DNA of 33,743 nt from Xanthobacteraceae bacterium (GCA_030037885.1 JASHPU010000144.1:1-33743); one strand, 5' to 3'. Counted from the first letter of the stretch, positions 1 to 9,262 are shown. Notes: generated from the letters alone by a model not told the origin. Numbers and translations are program-made.

Positions 1-231
1 GACGCGATCGTCACCGAAGACAACAAAGCGGCCGCGAAGTTTTTGCGCGAAGTCGATTCGGCAATCGTTCTGCACAATGCCTCGACGCAGTTTGCCGATG
101 GCGGCGAGTTCGGCTTCGGCGCCGAGATCGGCATCGCCACCGGGCGCCTGCACGCCCGCGGCCCGGTCGGCGTCGAGCAACTCACCACTTTCAACTATCG
201 CATCCGTGGCAGCGGACAAACGCGGCCATAA
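1..231 (+). CDS. proA: Glutamate-5-semialdehyde dehydrogenase (gamma-glutamyl phosphate reductase), C-terminal part; 5' end outside window
   Basis: Frame 1 reads [73 protein letters not shown], typical ProA C-terminus; followed by nadD as in many alphaproteobacteria. Confidence 0.95.
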   Translation, partial: DAIVTEDNKAAAKFLREVDSAIVLHNASTQFADGGEFGFGAEIGIATGRLHARGPVGVEQLTTFNYRIRGSGQTRP

Positions 232-423
232 ACAGCCATAATGAGCATCGGGCCCCGCCAGGGGCATGCAAATGGGCGCCCGATGCGTGGGGAGGAATCG
301 CTGCTCACCGGCACCCCGTACGAGTTTCGAGCCGGGCCAGCGGCTGCCGCGTTCTCTCCGTCTCCCACAGCCGGAGCAAAGCGGCGCCGCGGCACCATAA
401 CGCCCGTTGCATTGCCGCCCTAT

Positions 424-1008
424 ATGCGCGGCATGCGCATCGGGTTGTTCGGCGGCACATTCGATCCGCCGCATGCCGCCCATCGCGCCGCCTGCCTGTT
501 GGCAATGCGACGGCTCGGCCTCGATCGTGTCTGGTGGCTTGTCACCCCCGGCAACCCGCTCAAGAACACAAGAGGTTTGGCGCCGCTAGGCGAGCGAATG
601 GCCGCGGCGCGGGTGTTAGCGCATCATCCACGCATCGACGTGACCGACTTCGAGGCGCGGCTCGGCAGCCACTACACGTTTCAAACCATTTCGTATCTGG
701 CGCGCCGCTGCGCCGGCGTGCGTTTTGTCTGGATCATGGGCGCCGACAATTTGCGCAGCTTTCACCGCTGGCAGCGCTGGCGCGACATCGCGGCGTTGGT
801 GCCGATCGTCGTCGTCGATCGGCTCGGACCAAGTCTGTACGCCGCCAGCGCCGCCGCCGGCCACGCCTTCGCACGCGTCCGGCTTCCCGAAACCGCCGCC
901 AAGGCGCTGCCGGAACGAAAGCCGCCGGCCTGGATTTACCTGCACGGGCTCAAATCGCCGCTCTCATCCACCGCGTTACGCGCGAAAAGGACGTTGCAGA
1001 ACGGTTGA
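424..1008 (+). CDS. nadD: Nicotinate-nucleotide adenylyltransferase (start chosen at MRGMRIGLFGGTFDPPH; 436 also possible)
   Basis: GGTFDPPHAAH nucleotidyltransferase motif, WIMGADNLRSFHRWQRW, C-terminal SSTALRA. Confidence 0.95.
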   Translation: MRGMRIGLFGGTFDPPHAAHRAACLLAMRRLGLDRVWWLVTPGNPLKNTRGLAPLGERMAAARVLAHHPRIDVTDFEARLGSHYTFQTISYLARRCAGVRFVWIMGADNLRSFHRWQRWRDIAALVPIVVVDRLGPSLYAASAAAGHAFARVRLPETAAKALPERKPPAWIYLHGLKSPLSSTALRAKRTLQNG

Positions 1009-1149
1009 AACCGTTAACCGGCCGTGCCTATCTTAGTGCCCGGGCCTCGGATTCGCCGAAAGGCCGGAACAGGAGCGAAAGGATAACGATCCCTGTCCAC
1101 ACCTGCCATCTCTCGGGCCGATCCTCGCGTGCCCGAAACGGTCTCCAGA

Positions 1150-1497
1150 ATGCGTCCTGACGCCGAGGAGATCCTCAAGCTGGTTCTCGCGCGCCTCGAT
1201 GACATGAAGGCCGAGGACATCCTCACCATCGATCTGCGAAACAAATCTTCGATCGGCGACTACATGGTCGTATCGTCGGGCCGATCGCAGCGCCATGTCG
1301 GCTCCGTGGCCGACAGGGTTGTCGAAGATTTGGACAAAGTGGGCATTGCGACTCGCGTCGAAGGCGTGCCGCATTGCGATTGGGTGCTGATCGACGCCGG
1401 CGATGTGATCGTTCACGTGTTTCGGCCGGAAGTTCGCGCCTTCTACAATCTCGAACGGATGTGGATGAGCGGCCCCGCGGCGCGGCGCGCCAGTTGA
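1150..1497 (+). CDS. rsfS: Ribosome silencing factor RsfS (GTG 1129 is an alternative start)
   Basis: DDMKAEDILTIDLRNKSSIGDYMVVSSGRSQRHVGSVADRV...GVPHCDWVLIDAGDVIVHVFRPEVRAFYNLERMW. Confidence 0.95.
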   Translation: MRPDAEEILKLVLARLDDMKAEDILTIDLRNKSSIGDYMVVSSGRSQRHVGSVADRVVEDLDKVGIATRVEGVPHCDWVLIDAGDVIVHVFRPEVRAFYNLERMWMSGPAARRAS

Positions 1498-1500
1498 TCC

Positions 1501-1558
1501 CGTCGTCCCGGGACCGAGCCTACGGCTCCGCGGGCTGCGCCCGTGTCTCGGAATGACG
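1501..1558. repeat. REP-like complex palindrome filling the rsfS-rlmH gap
   Basis: Outer partner arms CGTCGTCCCGGGAC (1501-1514) and GTCTCGGAATGACG (1545-1558), 11 of 14 matching when one is reverse-complemented; inside are two small hairpins GAGCC-TAC-GGCTC (1516-1528) and CGGGC-TGC-GCCCG (1531-1543). Confidence 0.75.
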
Positions 1559-1560
1559 CC

Positions 1561-2043
1561 ATGCGCATCCTTGTCATCGCGGTCGGCCGCTTGAAGCAGG
1601 GACCCGAGCGCGAGCTTGCGGAGACCTATCGCAAGCGCGCCGCAGCCGTCGGGCGAACGCTTGGTTTGCGCGAGATCGAAATTCTCGAGATCCGCGAAAG
1701 CCGGGCACAGGACGCGGAACGCCGGCGCACCGAAGAAGCGATCGCCATCGGCAACGTCATTCCCGAAAGGGCCACGCTCGTGGTCCTCGATGAGCGCGGC
1801 GATAACCTCGATAGTGCGGCGCTGGCGGGACTGCTCCGCGAGTGGCGGGCGGAAGACCGCCCGGCCGTCTGCTTCGTGATCGGCGGCGCGGACGGCTTGG
1901 CGGACAACTTGCGCCAACGCGCCAACCGCAAGCTCGCCTTCGGCACCGCCACCTGGCCGCATCAACTCGCGCGCGTCATGCTGCTCGAGCAGCTTTATCG
2001 CGCCGGCACTATTTTGGCCGGGCACCCATATCACCGGGCGTGA
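1561..2043 (+). CDS. rlmH: 23S rRNA (pseudouridine1915-N3)-methyltransferase RlmH
   Basis: MRILVIAVGRLKQGPERELAETYRKR...FVIGGADGLADNLRQRANRKLAFGTATWPHQLARVMLLEQLYRAGTILAGHPYHRA. Confidence 0.96.
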   Translation: MRILVIAVGRLKQGPERELAETYRKRAAAVGRTLGLREIEILEIRESRAQDAERRRTEEAIAIGNVIPERATLVVLDERGDNLDSAALAGLLREWRAEDRPAVCFVIGGADGLADNLRQRANRKLAFGTATWPHQLARVMLLEQLYRAGTILAGHPYHRA

Positions 2044-2162
2044 CGGCAGAGCCCTAACAAATCCGTAATGTCACCTCACTGCAATGTGACGCGAGCGACC
2101 ACAGGGCGTCTTATTCCGGACCCATCTGTGGGCTCCTTGCGTTTGCGAGGGTTACATCTACC

Positions 2163-3524
2163 GTGCACAGCATGATTCTCCGCCGGTCGCGCGCCACCGA
2201 CCCGAGCCTCGTTGTCGGCTCGGCCTTGGTATTGGCGCTGCCGTTCGGCGTTCCTGCGGGCGCTCACGCCCAAGCGCCCGCGGCCGAAGTGCCGGCGCCG
2301 GCACCGGCAGCAGCACCCGCGGCCGACGCGCTCAAGCAGCACGATCATGAACTTGACGCCGTTCGCGCCCAGCAACGACAGTCGGCAGACAGCCAGGCCA
2401 AGTTGCGGCTGCAGATCGAGGCGCTCGGCCAAGACCGCCGGGCGCTCAACCAAGAGCTCATCGTATCCGCCGCGCAGGTCCGCACCGTAGAGGCAAAGAT
2501 CGAAGCAGCCGAGGCCAAGCTGCACGCGCTCGACGAGCGCGAAAGCGTGTTTCAAAAATCATTGGACGAGCGGCGCGCCGTGATCATCGAAATTTTGGCG
2601 GCGCTGCAACGCGTCGGCCGCCGGCCGCCGCCGGCGCTGCTGGTGCGGCCGGAGGATGCGCTGCAGGCGTTGCGGACGGCGATCACGCTCGGCGCCGTCG
2701 TGCCCGACATGCGGGCCGAAGCCGAAGCTCTGGCCGGCGACCTGGCCGATCTGGCACGCGTGCGGCAAGACATCGTTGCCGAACGCAGCGTGCTCGCCGG
2801 CGATCTCGACCACCTTGCGCAAGAGCAGTTGCGGCTGAACATGTTGATCGACGCGCGGCAGAAGAGTGAGGCGACCGCCGAACAGGCGCTGGCGGGCGAG
2901 CAACAGCGCACCGTCGACCTGGCGCGCCGGGTCGATAACCTGAAGGACCTCATCGCCAGGCTGGAGCAGAACCTCGATCCGGCGACGCGCGCGGCGCGTG
3001 CTGCCGCGCACTCGATCGAGCAGGACGCCACACGGCCGCAGCTTGCCGCGCTCGGCGATCCCGGCCGCTTGGCGCCCGCCGTGGCGTTTGCAGCGACGCG
3101 CGGCCAATTGCATCTGCCGGTCAATGGCGTGCCGATTCGCGGTTTCGGCGCGCCCGATGGCGCCGGTGGAACCCAGAAAGGACTTTCGATCGCGACCCGC
3201 CGGGGCGCGCAAATCACCGCTCCATGCGACGGTTGGGTAGTTTACGCCGGGCCGTTTCGCAGCTATGGCCAACTCTTGATCCTTAATGCCGGCGGCGGCT
3301 ATCATGTATTGTTAGCGGGGATGGAGCGGATATCCGTCGATCTCGGACAGTTCGTGCTGACCGGAGAGCCCGTGGCGGTGATGGGCGGCCCAGCGCAGGT
3401 ATCTGCCGCCGTAGCCACCGGATCGAAGCAACCTGTACTCTATGTGGAGTTCCGCAAGGACGGCGCTCCCATTGACCCCAGCCCCTGGTGGGCGACGAAC
3501 GAAAGCGAAAAGGTTCGCGGATGA
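2163..3524 (+). CDS. envC: Murein hydrolase activator EnvC-like protein: signal peptide, coiled coil, degenerate LytM/M23 domain
   Basis: N-terminal signal-like segment, long coiled coil, C-terminal GLSIATRRGAQITAPCDGWVVYAGPFRSYGQLLILNAGGGYHVLLAGM...LYVEFRKDGAPIDPSPWW. Confidence 0.88.
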   Translation: MHSMILRRSRATDPSLVVGSALVLALPFGVPAGAHAQAPAAEVPAPAPAAAPAADALKQHDHELDAVRAQQRQSADSQAKLRLQIEALGQDRRALNQELIVSAAQVRTVEAKIEAAEAKLHALDERESVFQKSLDERRAVIIEILAALQRVGRRPPPALLVRPEDALQALRTAITLGAVVPDMRAEAEALAGDLADLARVRQDIVAERSVLAGDLDHLAQEQLRLNMLIDARQKSEATAEQALAGEQQRTVDLARRVDNLKDLIARLEQNLDPATRAARAAAHSIEQDATRPQLAALGDPGRLAPAVAFAATRGQLHLPVNGVPIRGFGAPDGAGGTQKGLSIATRRGAQITAPCDGWVVYAGPFRSYGQLLILNAGGGYHVLLAGMERISVDLGQFVLTGEPVAVMGGPAQVSAAVATGSKQPVLYVEFRKDGAPIDPSPWWATNESEKVRG

Positions 3525-4858
3525 TGCGCAAGACGACTCTGATTCTCCTGGGTGCCCTGGCCGGAGCCGCCGTAACACTGGTGGCGACACAGCCCCGCAT
3601 CCTGCTGATCGGCTCGAGTGCCAAGGCGGCGGCTTCCGACACCTACCGGCAGCTCAACCTGTTCGGCGACGTGTTCGAGCGCGTGCGCGCCGACTACGTC
3701 GACAAGCCCGACGACAGCAAGCTCGTCGAGGCGGCGATCAACGGCATGCTTGCCGGGCTCGATCCGCATTCGAGCTACATGGATCCGAAAAGCTTCCGCG
3801 ACATGCAGGTGCAGACCCGCGGCGAGTTCGGCGGTCTCGGCATCGAGGTCACGATGGAGGACGGGCTGATCAAGGTCGTGGCGCCGATCGACGACACGCC
3901 CGCCGCCAAGGCCGGCGTCCTGGCGAACGACATCATCACCATGTTGGACGACGAAGCGGTACAGGGCATGACCTTGAACCAGGCGGTCGACAAGATGCGT
4001 GGGCCGGTCAACACCAAGATCAAGCTCACCATCATGCGCAAGGGCGTCGACAAACCGGTTGTCGTGAACATCACCCGCGACATCATCCGGGTCAAATCGG
4101 TGCGGTCGCATCCCGAGGACAACGACGTCGGCTACATCCGCATCACGCAATTCAACGAGCAGACCACGGACGGCTTGAAGGAAGCGATCTCCGACCTGAA
4201 GAATCAGCTCGGCGCCGACAAGGTCAAGGGCTACATCCTCGACCTGCGCAACAATCCGGGCGGGCTGCTCGATCAGGCGATCTCGGTTTCGAACGCCTTC
4301 CTCAACAAGGGCGAGATCGTCTCGACGCGCGGACGCAGTTCCGACGAGACCCAACGCTTCAACGCCCGTCCGGGAGGCGATCTTACGGGTGGCAAGCCGC
4401 TGATTGTTCTCATCAACGGCGGCTCGGCCTCGGCGTCTGAAATCGTCGCCGGCGCACTGCAGGACCACAAGCGTGCCACGCTGGTCGGCACGCGCTCATT
4501 CGGCAAAGGCTCGGTGCAGACGATCATACCGCTCGGCGCCGGCAACGGCGCGCTGCGGCTGACCACCGCGCGCTACTACACGCCGTCGGGCCGCTCGATC
4601 CAGGCCAAGGGCATCGTGCCCGATATCCAGGTGCTGCAGGACGTACCGGACGAGCTAAAGGCGCGGACCGATTCGAAGGGCGAGGCGTCGCTGCCCGGCC
4701 ATCTGAAGGCCGAGGGCGACGAAAAGTCCGGCTCGCAATCCTACGTGCCGCCCGACGAGAAGAACGATAAGGCGCTCAAGGAGGCGGTTGATCTCCTGCG
4801 CGGCGCCACCAGCAACGCAGCGTTCCCGCCAAAAGCCCAGACCGCGGTACCGAACTAA
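3521..4858 (+). CDS. ctpA: S41-family C-terminal processing peptidase with PDZ domain
   Basis: YVDKPDDSKLVEAAINGMLAGLDPHSSYMD, PDZ segment, GSASASEIVAGALQDHKRATLVGTRSFGKGSVQTIIPL; ATGA overlap with the upstream envC stop. Confidence 0.95.
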   Translation: MMRKTTLILLGALAGAAVTLVATQPRILLIGSSAKAAASDTYRQLNLFGDVFERVRADYVDKPDDSKLVEAAINGMLAGLDPHSSYMDPKSFRDMQVQTRGEFGGLGIEVTMEDGLIKVVAPIDDTPAAKAGVLANDIITMLDDEAVQGMTLNQAVDKMRGPVNTKIKLTIMRKGVDKPVVVNITRDIIRVKSVRSHPEDNDVGYIRITQFNEQTTDGLKEAISDLKNQLGADKVKGYILDLRNNPGGLLDQAISVSNAFLNKGEIVSTRGRSSDETQRFNARPGGDLTGGKPLIVLINGGSASASEIVAGALQDHKRATLVGTRSFGKGSVQTIIPLGAGNGALRLTTARYYTPSGRSIQAKGIVPDIQVLQDVPDELKARTDSKGEASLPGHLKAEGDEKSGSQSYVPPDEKNDKALKEAVDLLRGATSNAAFPPKAQTAVPN

Positions 4859-4886
4859 CGGCAGCAGCGATTCGGCGAATTCAGGC

Positions 4887-4920
4887 AATCGGGGCGGCGG
4901 AGAGCCGCCCCGATTTTTTT
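4887..4920 (+). terminator. Rho-independent terminator after ctpA
   Basis: Perfect 12-bp stem AATCGGGGCGGC / GCCGCCCCGATT with 5-nt loop GGAGA, followed by T tract. Confidence 0.92.
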
Positions 4921-5060
4921 CGGCCTCTCCAATCGGCCGGCGCAGCGTTCGGGCCGCGAGCGATCCCGAACCCGGAAAGCAAGCCGCCTTGGTGCCGTGC
5001 TAGACTTGGCGGCATGATTCGCGAGGGCGCGCGAGGGCGCGATTGGCGAGGCGGTCGCCG

Positions 5061-6314
5061 ATGACCACGGATGACTTGAGCGCGCCGCTCGGCCAGCGGC
5101 GGAGCCGGCGCCGGCCCGCGATCCGCATTCCGGTGCCCTATGTCATTGCCGGCGCGCTGGCGCTTTTCCTCGGCACTTTCGTTCTGTGGGCGGCGATCGG
5201 CGACGATCCGCTGGGCGGCGAGCCGATGGCTGTGGCGCCGACCCACTTGCCTGCGGTCGCGTCTGCCACGCCGGGTGCCCCGCGACCCGGCGAGGTTTCT
5301 GGAGGTCCCGGGCGGTACGACGGCCCGGCTCAAAGCTTAGCGCCTAAGCCGGCCCAGAAGGCGGAACAGGTCAAAACGCCAGAGCCACCCAACGGAACGA
5401 CAACGGTCAATATCATCAACGGTATGACCGGGACGCGCCAGGAGGTGACCATCCCCGCTCCCGCCGCCGGGGGCAGCCCGGCGATGCCAACCATCATCGC
5501 CCCGGCCTACGCGAAATTCGTGGAGATGACGGCGCAGGGCCCGGTGCCGAAAATCGCCGCCGATGGCGTGCGGCCGGCCGACGCTTTCGCCCAACCGGTG
5601 AAAGCGCTTGCCGGCAAGTCCGACGCGCCACGTGTCGCGCTGATCGTCGGCGGCTTGGGCGTGAGCGCCAAGACCACGTCCGACGCCATCGCGCAGCTGC
5701 CTGGGCCGGTCACGTTCGCCTTCATGCCATATGGCAGCGACGCCGCGCTGGTGGCGCGGGCACGGGCCGGGGGCCACGAAATTCTGCTGCAAGTGCCGAT
5801 GGAACCATTCAGCTATCCGGACAACGATCCCGGCCCGCAGACCCTGCTGACGTCGCTCACCCCGCAACAGAATCTCGATCGGCTGCATTGGGTGATGAGC
5901 CGGTTCCAAGGTTACGTCGGGGTCATCGGTATGATGGGCGCGCGCTTCACCGCTTCCGAGCAGTCGTTTGCGCCGATCCTGCGTGAGATCGCCGATCGCG
6001 GCTTGATTTTCGTCGACGACGGCGCCAATCCGCGGAGCGTCGCCGGACGGATTGCCGGCGCCAGCAATCTGCCATTCGCCAAGGCCGAGGTGATCATCGA
6101 TTCGGTGCCGACGCCGGACGAAATCGATCGCGCACTCGGCCGCCTGGAAACCGCGGCACGCCAGCATCACGTTGCGGTCGGCATCGCTTCCGCGCTGCCG
6201 GCATCGATCGAGCACGTCGCCAAATGGGCCAAGACTGCCGCAAGCCGCGGCGTGATTTTGGTGCCGATCACGGCAGTGGCGAGGAAGCAGGACTCAGTCG
6301 TCGGTCATCGGTAA
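5061..6314 (+). CDS. Divergent polysaccharide deacetylase family protein (YibQ-like), N-terminal TM anchor
   Basis: N-terminal hydrophobic segment VIAGALALFLGTFVLWAAI; PRVALIVGGLGVSAKTTSDAIAQLPGPVTFAFMPYG...HEILLQVPMEPFSYPDNDPGPQTLLT...RGLIFVDDG; located after envC/ctpA. Confidence 0.88.
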   Translation: MTTDDLSAPLGQRRSRRRPAIRIPVPYVIAGALALFLGTFVLWAAIGDDPLGGEPMAVAPTHLPAVASATPGAPRPGEVSGGPGRYDGPAQSLAPKPAQKAEQVKTPEPPNGTTTVNIINGMTGTRQEVTIPAPAAGGSPAMPTIIAPAYAKFVEMTAQGPVPKIAADGVRPADAFAQPVKALAGKSDAPRVALIVGGLGVSAKTTSDAIAQLPGPVTFAFMPYGSDAALVARARAGGHEILLQVPMEPFSYPDNDPGPQTLLTSLTPQQNLDRLHWVMSRFQGYVGVIGMMGARFTASEQSFAPILREIADRGLIFVDDGANPRSVAGRIAGASNLPFAKAEVIIDSVPTPDEIDRALGRLETAARQHHVAVGIASALPASIEHVAKWAKTAASRGVILVPITAVARKQDSVVGHR

Positions 6315-6370
6315 TCCGATGACGCCCGTCTTGTCTGGTTACTCATAATTGGTTATTGATACCTGATGCC
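6296..6370. repeat. Inverted heptamer array A (deacetylase/rppH boundary)
   Basis: Left arm AGTCGTC GGTCATC GGTAATC CGATGAC (6296-6323); right arm TGGTTAC TCATAAT TGGTTAT TGATACC TGATGCC (6336-6370); 8-bp perfect palindrome GTCATCGG/CCGATGAC (6304-6323). Confidence 0.7.
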
Positions 6371-6860
6371 TGCCTACCGCCCCTGCACCGGCATCGTGGT
6401 CTTCAACCGCGACAGCTTGGCCTTCATCGGCCGCCGTATCGACGGGCCGGAGCATGTCGACGTGACGCATGCCTGGCAGCTGCCGCAAGGCGGCATCGAC
6501 GCCGGTGAAGAGCCGTGGCCGGCCGCGCTCCGCGAGCTGTACGAGGAAACAAACATCCGCTCGGTCGAACGGCTCGGCGAAATTGCCGAATGGCTCAGCT
6601 ATGACATTCCGGCCGACCTTATCGGCCAAGCCTGGAACGGCCGCTATCGCGGCCAGACGCAGAAATGGTTTGCAGTGCGCTTCTCCGGCGCAGAAAGCGA
6701 AATCAACATCGCGCAGCCAGGCGGCACCCATCAGGCGGAGTTCTCGGCTTGGCGTTGGGAGCCGCTGGAAAACATTCCGGCGCTGGTCGTGCCGTTCAAA
6801 CGTCCGGTTTACGAACGGGTCGTCGCCGAATTCGGCAAATTGGCGCAGCCAAGCGCATAG
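6366..6860 (+). CDS. rppH: RNA pyrophosphohydrolase (Nudix)
   Basis: [23 protein letters not shown]...[29 protein letters not shown], Nudix box [21 protein letters not shown]. Confidence 0.95.
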   Translation: MPAYRPCTGIVVFNRDSLAFIGRRIDGPEHVDVTHAWQLPQGGIDAGEEPWPAALRELYEETNIRSVERLGEIAEWLSYDIPADLIGQAWNGRYRGQTQKWFAVRFSGAESEINIAQPGGTHQAEFSAWRWEPLENIPALVVPFKRPVYERVVAEFGKLAQPSA

Positions 6861-6891
6861 CAAAAGTTTTCTCGTGACATGCGCGGCCGGC

Positions 6892-7704
6892 TCATCGCGC
6901 CACGGCGGCGCGTTGGTGCAGTTGCGGCGCCGGCACGTTGACCGTTTTGCCCGGCCATTTGCACAGGTCGGCAATCACGCATTTTTCGCATAGCGGCCGC
7001 CGCGCGACGCAAACGTAGCGGCCGTGCAGGATGAGCCAGTGATGGGCGTGCAGCCGGTAGCGCTCCGGCACGACCTCCATGAGCTTCATTTCGACGTCGT
7101 ACGGCGTTTTGCCGACCGCGAGCCCGGTGCGGTTGCCGACGCGGAAGATATGCGTGTCGACCGCGATCGTCGGCTCGCCGAACGCGACGTTGAGCACCAC
7201 GTTGGCGGTCTTGCGGCCGACGCCCGGCAACGCTTCGAGCGCGGCGCGGTCGGGCGGCACGTTGCCGCCATGCTGCGCGATCAGCTGCCGCGACAGTGCG
7301 ATCAGATTCTTGGCCTTGGTCCGAAAGAGCCCGATGGTCTTGATCAGCTCGCGTACGCGTGCTTCGCCGAGCTTGACCATCTTTTGCGGCGTATCGGCGA
7401 GCTTGAACAAGGCCGGAGTGGCTTTATTGACCCCGGCGTCCGTCGCCTGGGCGGATAGCACGACCGCAACGAGGAGCGTGTACGGATCGACGTGCTCCAG
7501 TTCGCCGCGCGGATCGGGATTGGCCGCCGCGAAGCGGCGGAACGCTTCCTCGATCTCGGCTTTGGTCCACTGCGGCAGGGCGCCGTGGGCTGCCTCGGTG
7601 TCGGCCTTGATCCTCGCTCCGGCGCCCTTGACGCGCGCGGCCCTTCCCTTGCGGGCGGCTTGCAGCCTCTGCTTGGTGGCCTTCCGGATGGTCTTACGCG
7701 GCAT
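6892..7704 (-). CDS. nth: Endonuclease III (HhH-GPD, 4Fe-4S)
   Basis: LEALPGVGRKTANVVLNVAFGEPTIAVDTHIFRVGNRTGL and C-x6-C-x2-C-x5-C (CVARRPLCEKCVIADLC). Confidence 0.96.
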   Translation of the reverse strand: MPRKTIRKATKQRLQAARKGRAARVKGAGARIKADTEAAHGALPQWTKAEIEEAFRRFAAANPDPRGELEHVDPYTLLVAVVLSAQATDAGVNKATPALFKLADTPQKMVKLGEARVRELIKTIGLFRTKAKNLIALSRQLIAQHGGNVPPDRAALEALPGVGRKTANVVLNVAFGEPTIAVDTHIFRVGNRTGLAVGKTPYDVEMKLMEVVPERYRLHAHHWLILHGRYVCVARRPLCEKCVIADLCKWPGKTVNVPAPQLHQRAAVAR

Positions 7705-7725
7705 GGTTCCCGTATACTGAGCGCA

Positions 7726-8232
7726 ATGAGCGACGACAACGCTTTTCCCGACCCAAGGATCTTCTCGGCGGTGATCACGCCGCATCGCTCACTGACGCCG
7801 CGCGGCTTTCTGATCCTCATGCTCTGCCTCGGCGGTCTGAGTTTCGTCTCCGGCATGGCGTTCGTTCTGATGGGGGCGTGGCCGGTGTTCGGCTTCTTCG
7901 GCCTCGACGTGCTGCTGGTCTACTTGGCGTTCCGCGCCAACTTTCGCGCGGCGCGCGCCTATGAGGAGGTGACGGTGACCGTCTCGGAGCTGACCGTGCG
8001 CAAGGTCAACCCGCGCGGCGGCGTGCGCGAGTGGACGCTCAACCCGGTCTGGGTGCGTCTCGAGCGTATCGTGCATCAGGAGTTCGGCATCGAGCGGCTG
8101 TTTCTGGTCTCGCGCGGACGGCGGCTGACGATCGGCAGCGCGCTCGGCCCGGAGGAGAAAGCGAGCTTTGCGCAGGCGCTGTCGAATGCCCTGGGCGAGG
8201 CAAAACGCGGACCGACGCGGACCGTGCTATAA
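7726..8232 (+). CDS. DUF2244 family membrane protein
   Basis: SPDPRIFSAVITPHRSLTPRGFLILMLCLGG-like N-terminus, two TM segments, FRANFRAARAYEEVTVTVSELTVRKV; divergent from nth as often seen in Rhizobiales. Confidence 0.85.
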   Translation: MSDDNAFPDPRIFSAVITPHRSLTPRGFLILMLCLGGLSFVSGMAFVLMGAWPVFGFFGLDVLLVYLAFRANFRAARAYEEVTVTVSELTVRKVNPRGGVREWTLNPVWVRLERIVHQEFGIERLFLVSRGRRLTIGSALGPEEKASFAQALSNALGEAKRGPTRTVL

Positions 8233-8234
8233 TG

Positions 8235-8300
8235 GGCGAATAGCGAATGGTGACTGGCGAATAGGGCCAAATCATTCGCTATTCGCCATTTCGCCATTCG
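8235..8300. repeat. Inverted heptamer array B (DUF2244/Ada-like boundary)
   Basis: Left GGCGAAT AGCGAAT GGTGACT GGCGAAT (8235-8262); right ATTCGCT ATTCGCC ATTTCGCC ATTCG (8274-8300); 15-bp perfect inverted pair 8235-8249 / 8273-8287. Confidence 0.85.
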
Positions 8301-8356
8301 TCCATCCAGAAATCGGGTGGTTTGCACCTGCCTCGCAGCCTAGATCGGGAGCAACG

Positions 8357-9262
8357 ATGATGGAGGCAGCCATGCTCTCACCCGATCGCCCTGACCACCC
8401 AATGCCGCTCGCCGCGGCCGCCGCCGATTACGAAGTGGTGCGGCGCGCCATCGGCCACATTCGCGGCCATTGGCGCGACCAGCCGGAAATCGAGGCCATT
8501 GCCGAGGCCGCCAGCGTCACGCCGACCGAATTGCACCACCTGTTTCGCCGCTGGGCCGGACTGACGCCGAAGGCGTTCTTGCAGGCGCTCACGCTCGACG
8601 GCGCGCGCAAGCTGTTGCGCGATTCGGCAAGCGTGCTGGACGCCAGCTATGAGGTCGGCCTGTCCGGCCCCGGCCGGCTCCACGACCTGTTCGTGACCCA
8701 CGAGGCAATGTCGCCCGGCGAATGGAAATCCGGCGGCGAGGGCTTGGTCATCCATTTCGGCTTCCATCCCTCGCCGTTCGGCAGCGCGCTGGTCATGGCG
8801 ACCGACCGTGGCCTGGCCGGCCTCGCCTTTGCGGATCCCGGTGAAGAAATGGCGACGCTCAACGACATGAAGAGCCGCTGGCCGAAGGCGACATACGTGG
8901 AGAACAGCGCCCGGACTGCGGCGCTCGCCAAACGGATTTTCGATCCGTCGCAATGGCAGCAAGCGCAGCCGCTGCGCATCGTGCTGATCGGCACGGATTG
9001 GGAAGTCCGGGTTTGGGACGCACTGTTGCAGATTCCAATGGGCCACCTGAGGACGTATTCGGGCATCGCCCAAAAGATCTGTTCTACGCCCAATGCGGCG
9101 CGCGCCGTCGGAACCGCGGTCGGCAAGAACCCGATCTCCTTCGTGGTGCCGTGCCACCGTGTCGTCGGCAAGAGCGGCGACCTCACCGGCTACCATTGGG
9201 GGATCACCCGCAAACACGCCATGCTCGGCTGGGAAGCCGGCCAGGTCGCGGCCGCGGCATAG
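8357..9262 (+). CDS. Bifunctional AraC-type HTH / methylated-DNA-[protein]-cysteine S-methyltransferase (Ada-like, lacking the N-terminal Ada zinc domain)
   Basis: HTH region ...EAASVTPTELHHLFRRWAGLTPKAFLQALTLDGARKLL; MGMT active site PCHRVVGKSGDLTGYHWGITRKHAMLGWE. Confidence 0.93.
   Translation: MMEAAMLSPDRPDHPMPLAAAAADYEVVRRAIGHIRGHWRDQPEIEAIAEAASVTPTELHHLFRRWAGLTPKAFLQALTLDGARKLLRDSASVLDASYEVGLSGPGRLHDLFVTHEAMSPGEWKSGGEGLVIHFGFHPSPFGSALVMATDRGLAGLAFADPGEEMATLNDMKSRWPKATYVENSARTAALAKRIFDPSQWQQAQPLRIVLIGTDWEVRVWDALLQIPMGHLRTYSGIAQKICSTPNAARAVGTAVGKNPISFVVPCHRVVGKSGDLTGYHWGITRKHAMLGWEAGQVAAAA

Noticed and set aside
3440-4468. 342-aa minus-strand ORF and 332-aa plus-strand alternative frame over ctpA
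   Set aside because: Overlap the conserved S41 peptidase in other frames; Arg/Asp/His-rich composition typical of high-GC shadow ORFs
5021-5040. Two tandem copies of GCGAGGGCGC upstream of the deacetylase
   Set aside because: Only two units in GC-rich sequence; too little to call a meaningful repeat
7705-7725. Regulatory hub in the 21-bp gap between divergent nth and DUF2244 starts
   Set aside because: Gap is too short to assign promoter elements confidently by eye; the tight divergence is simply noted
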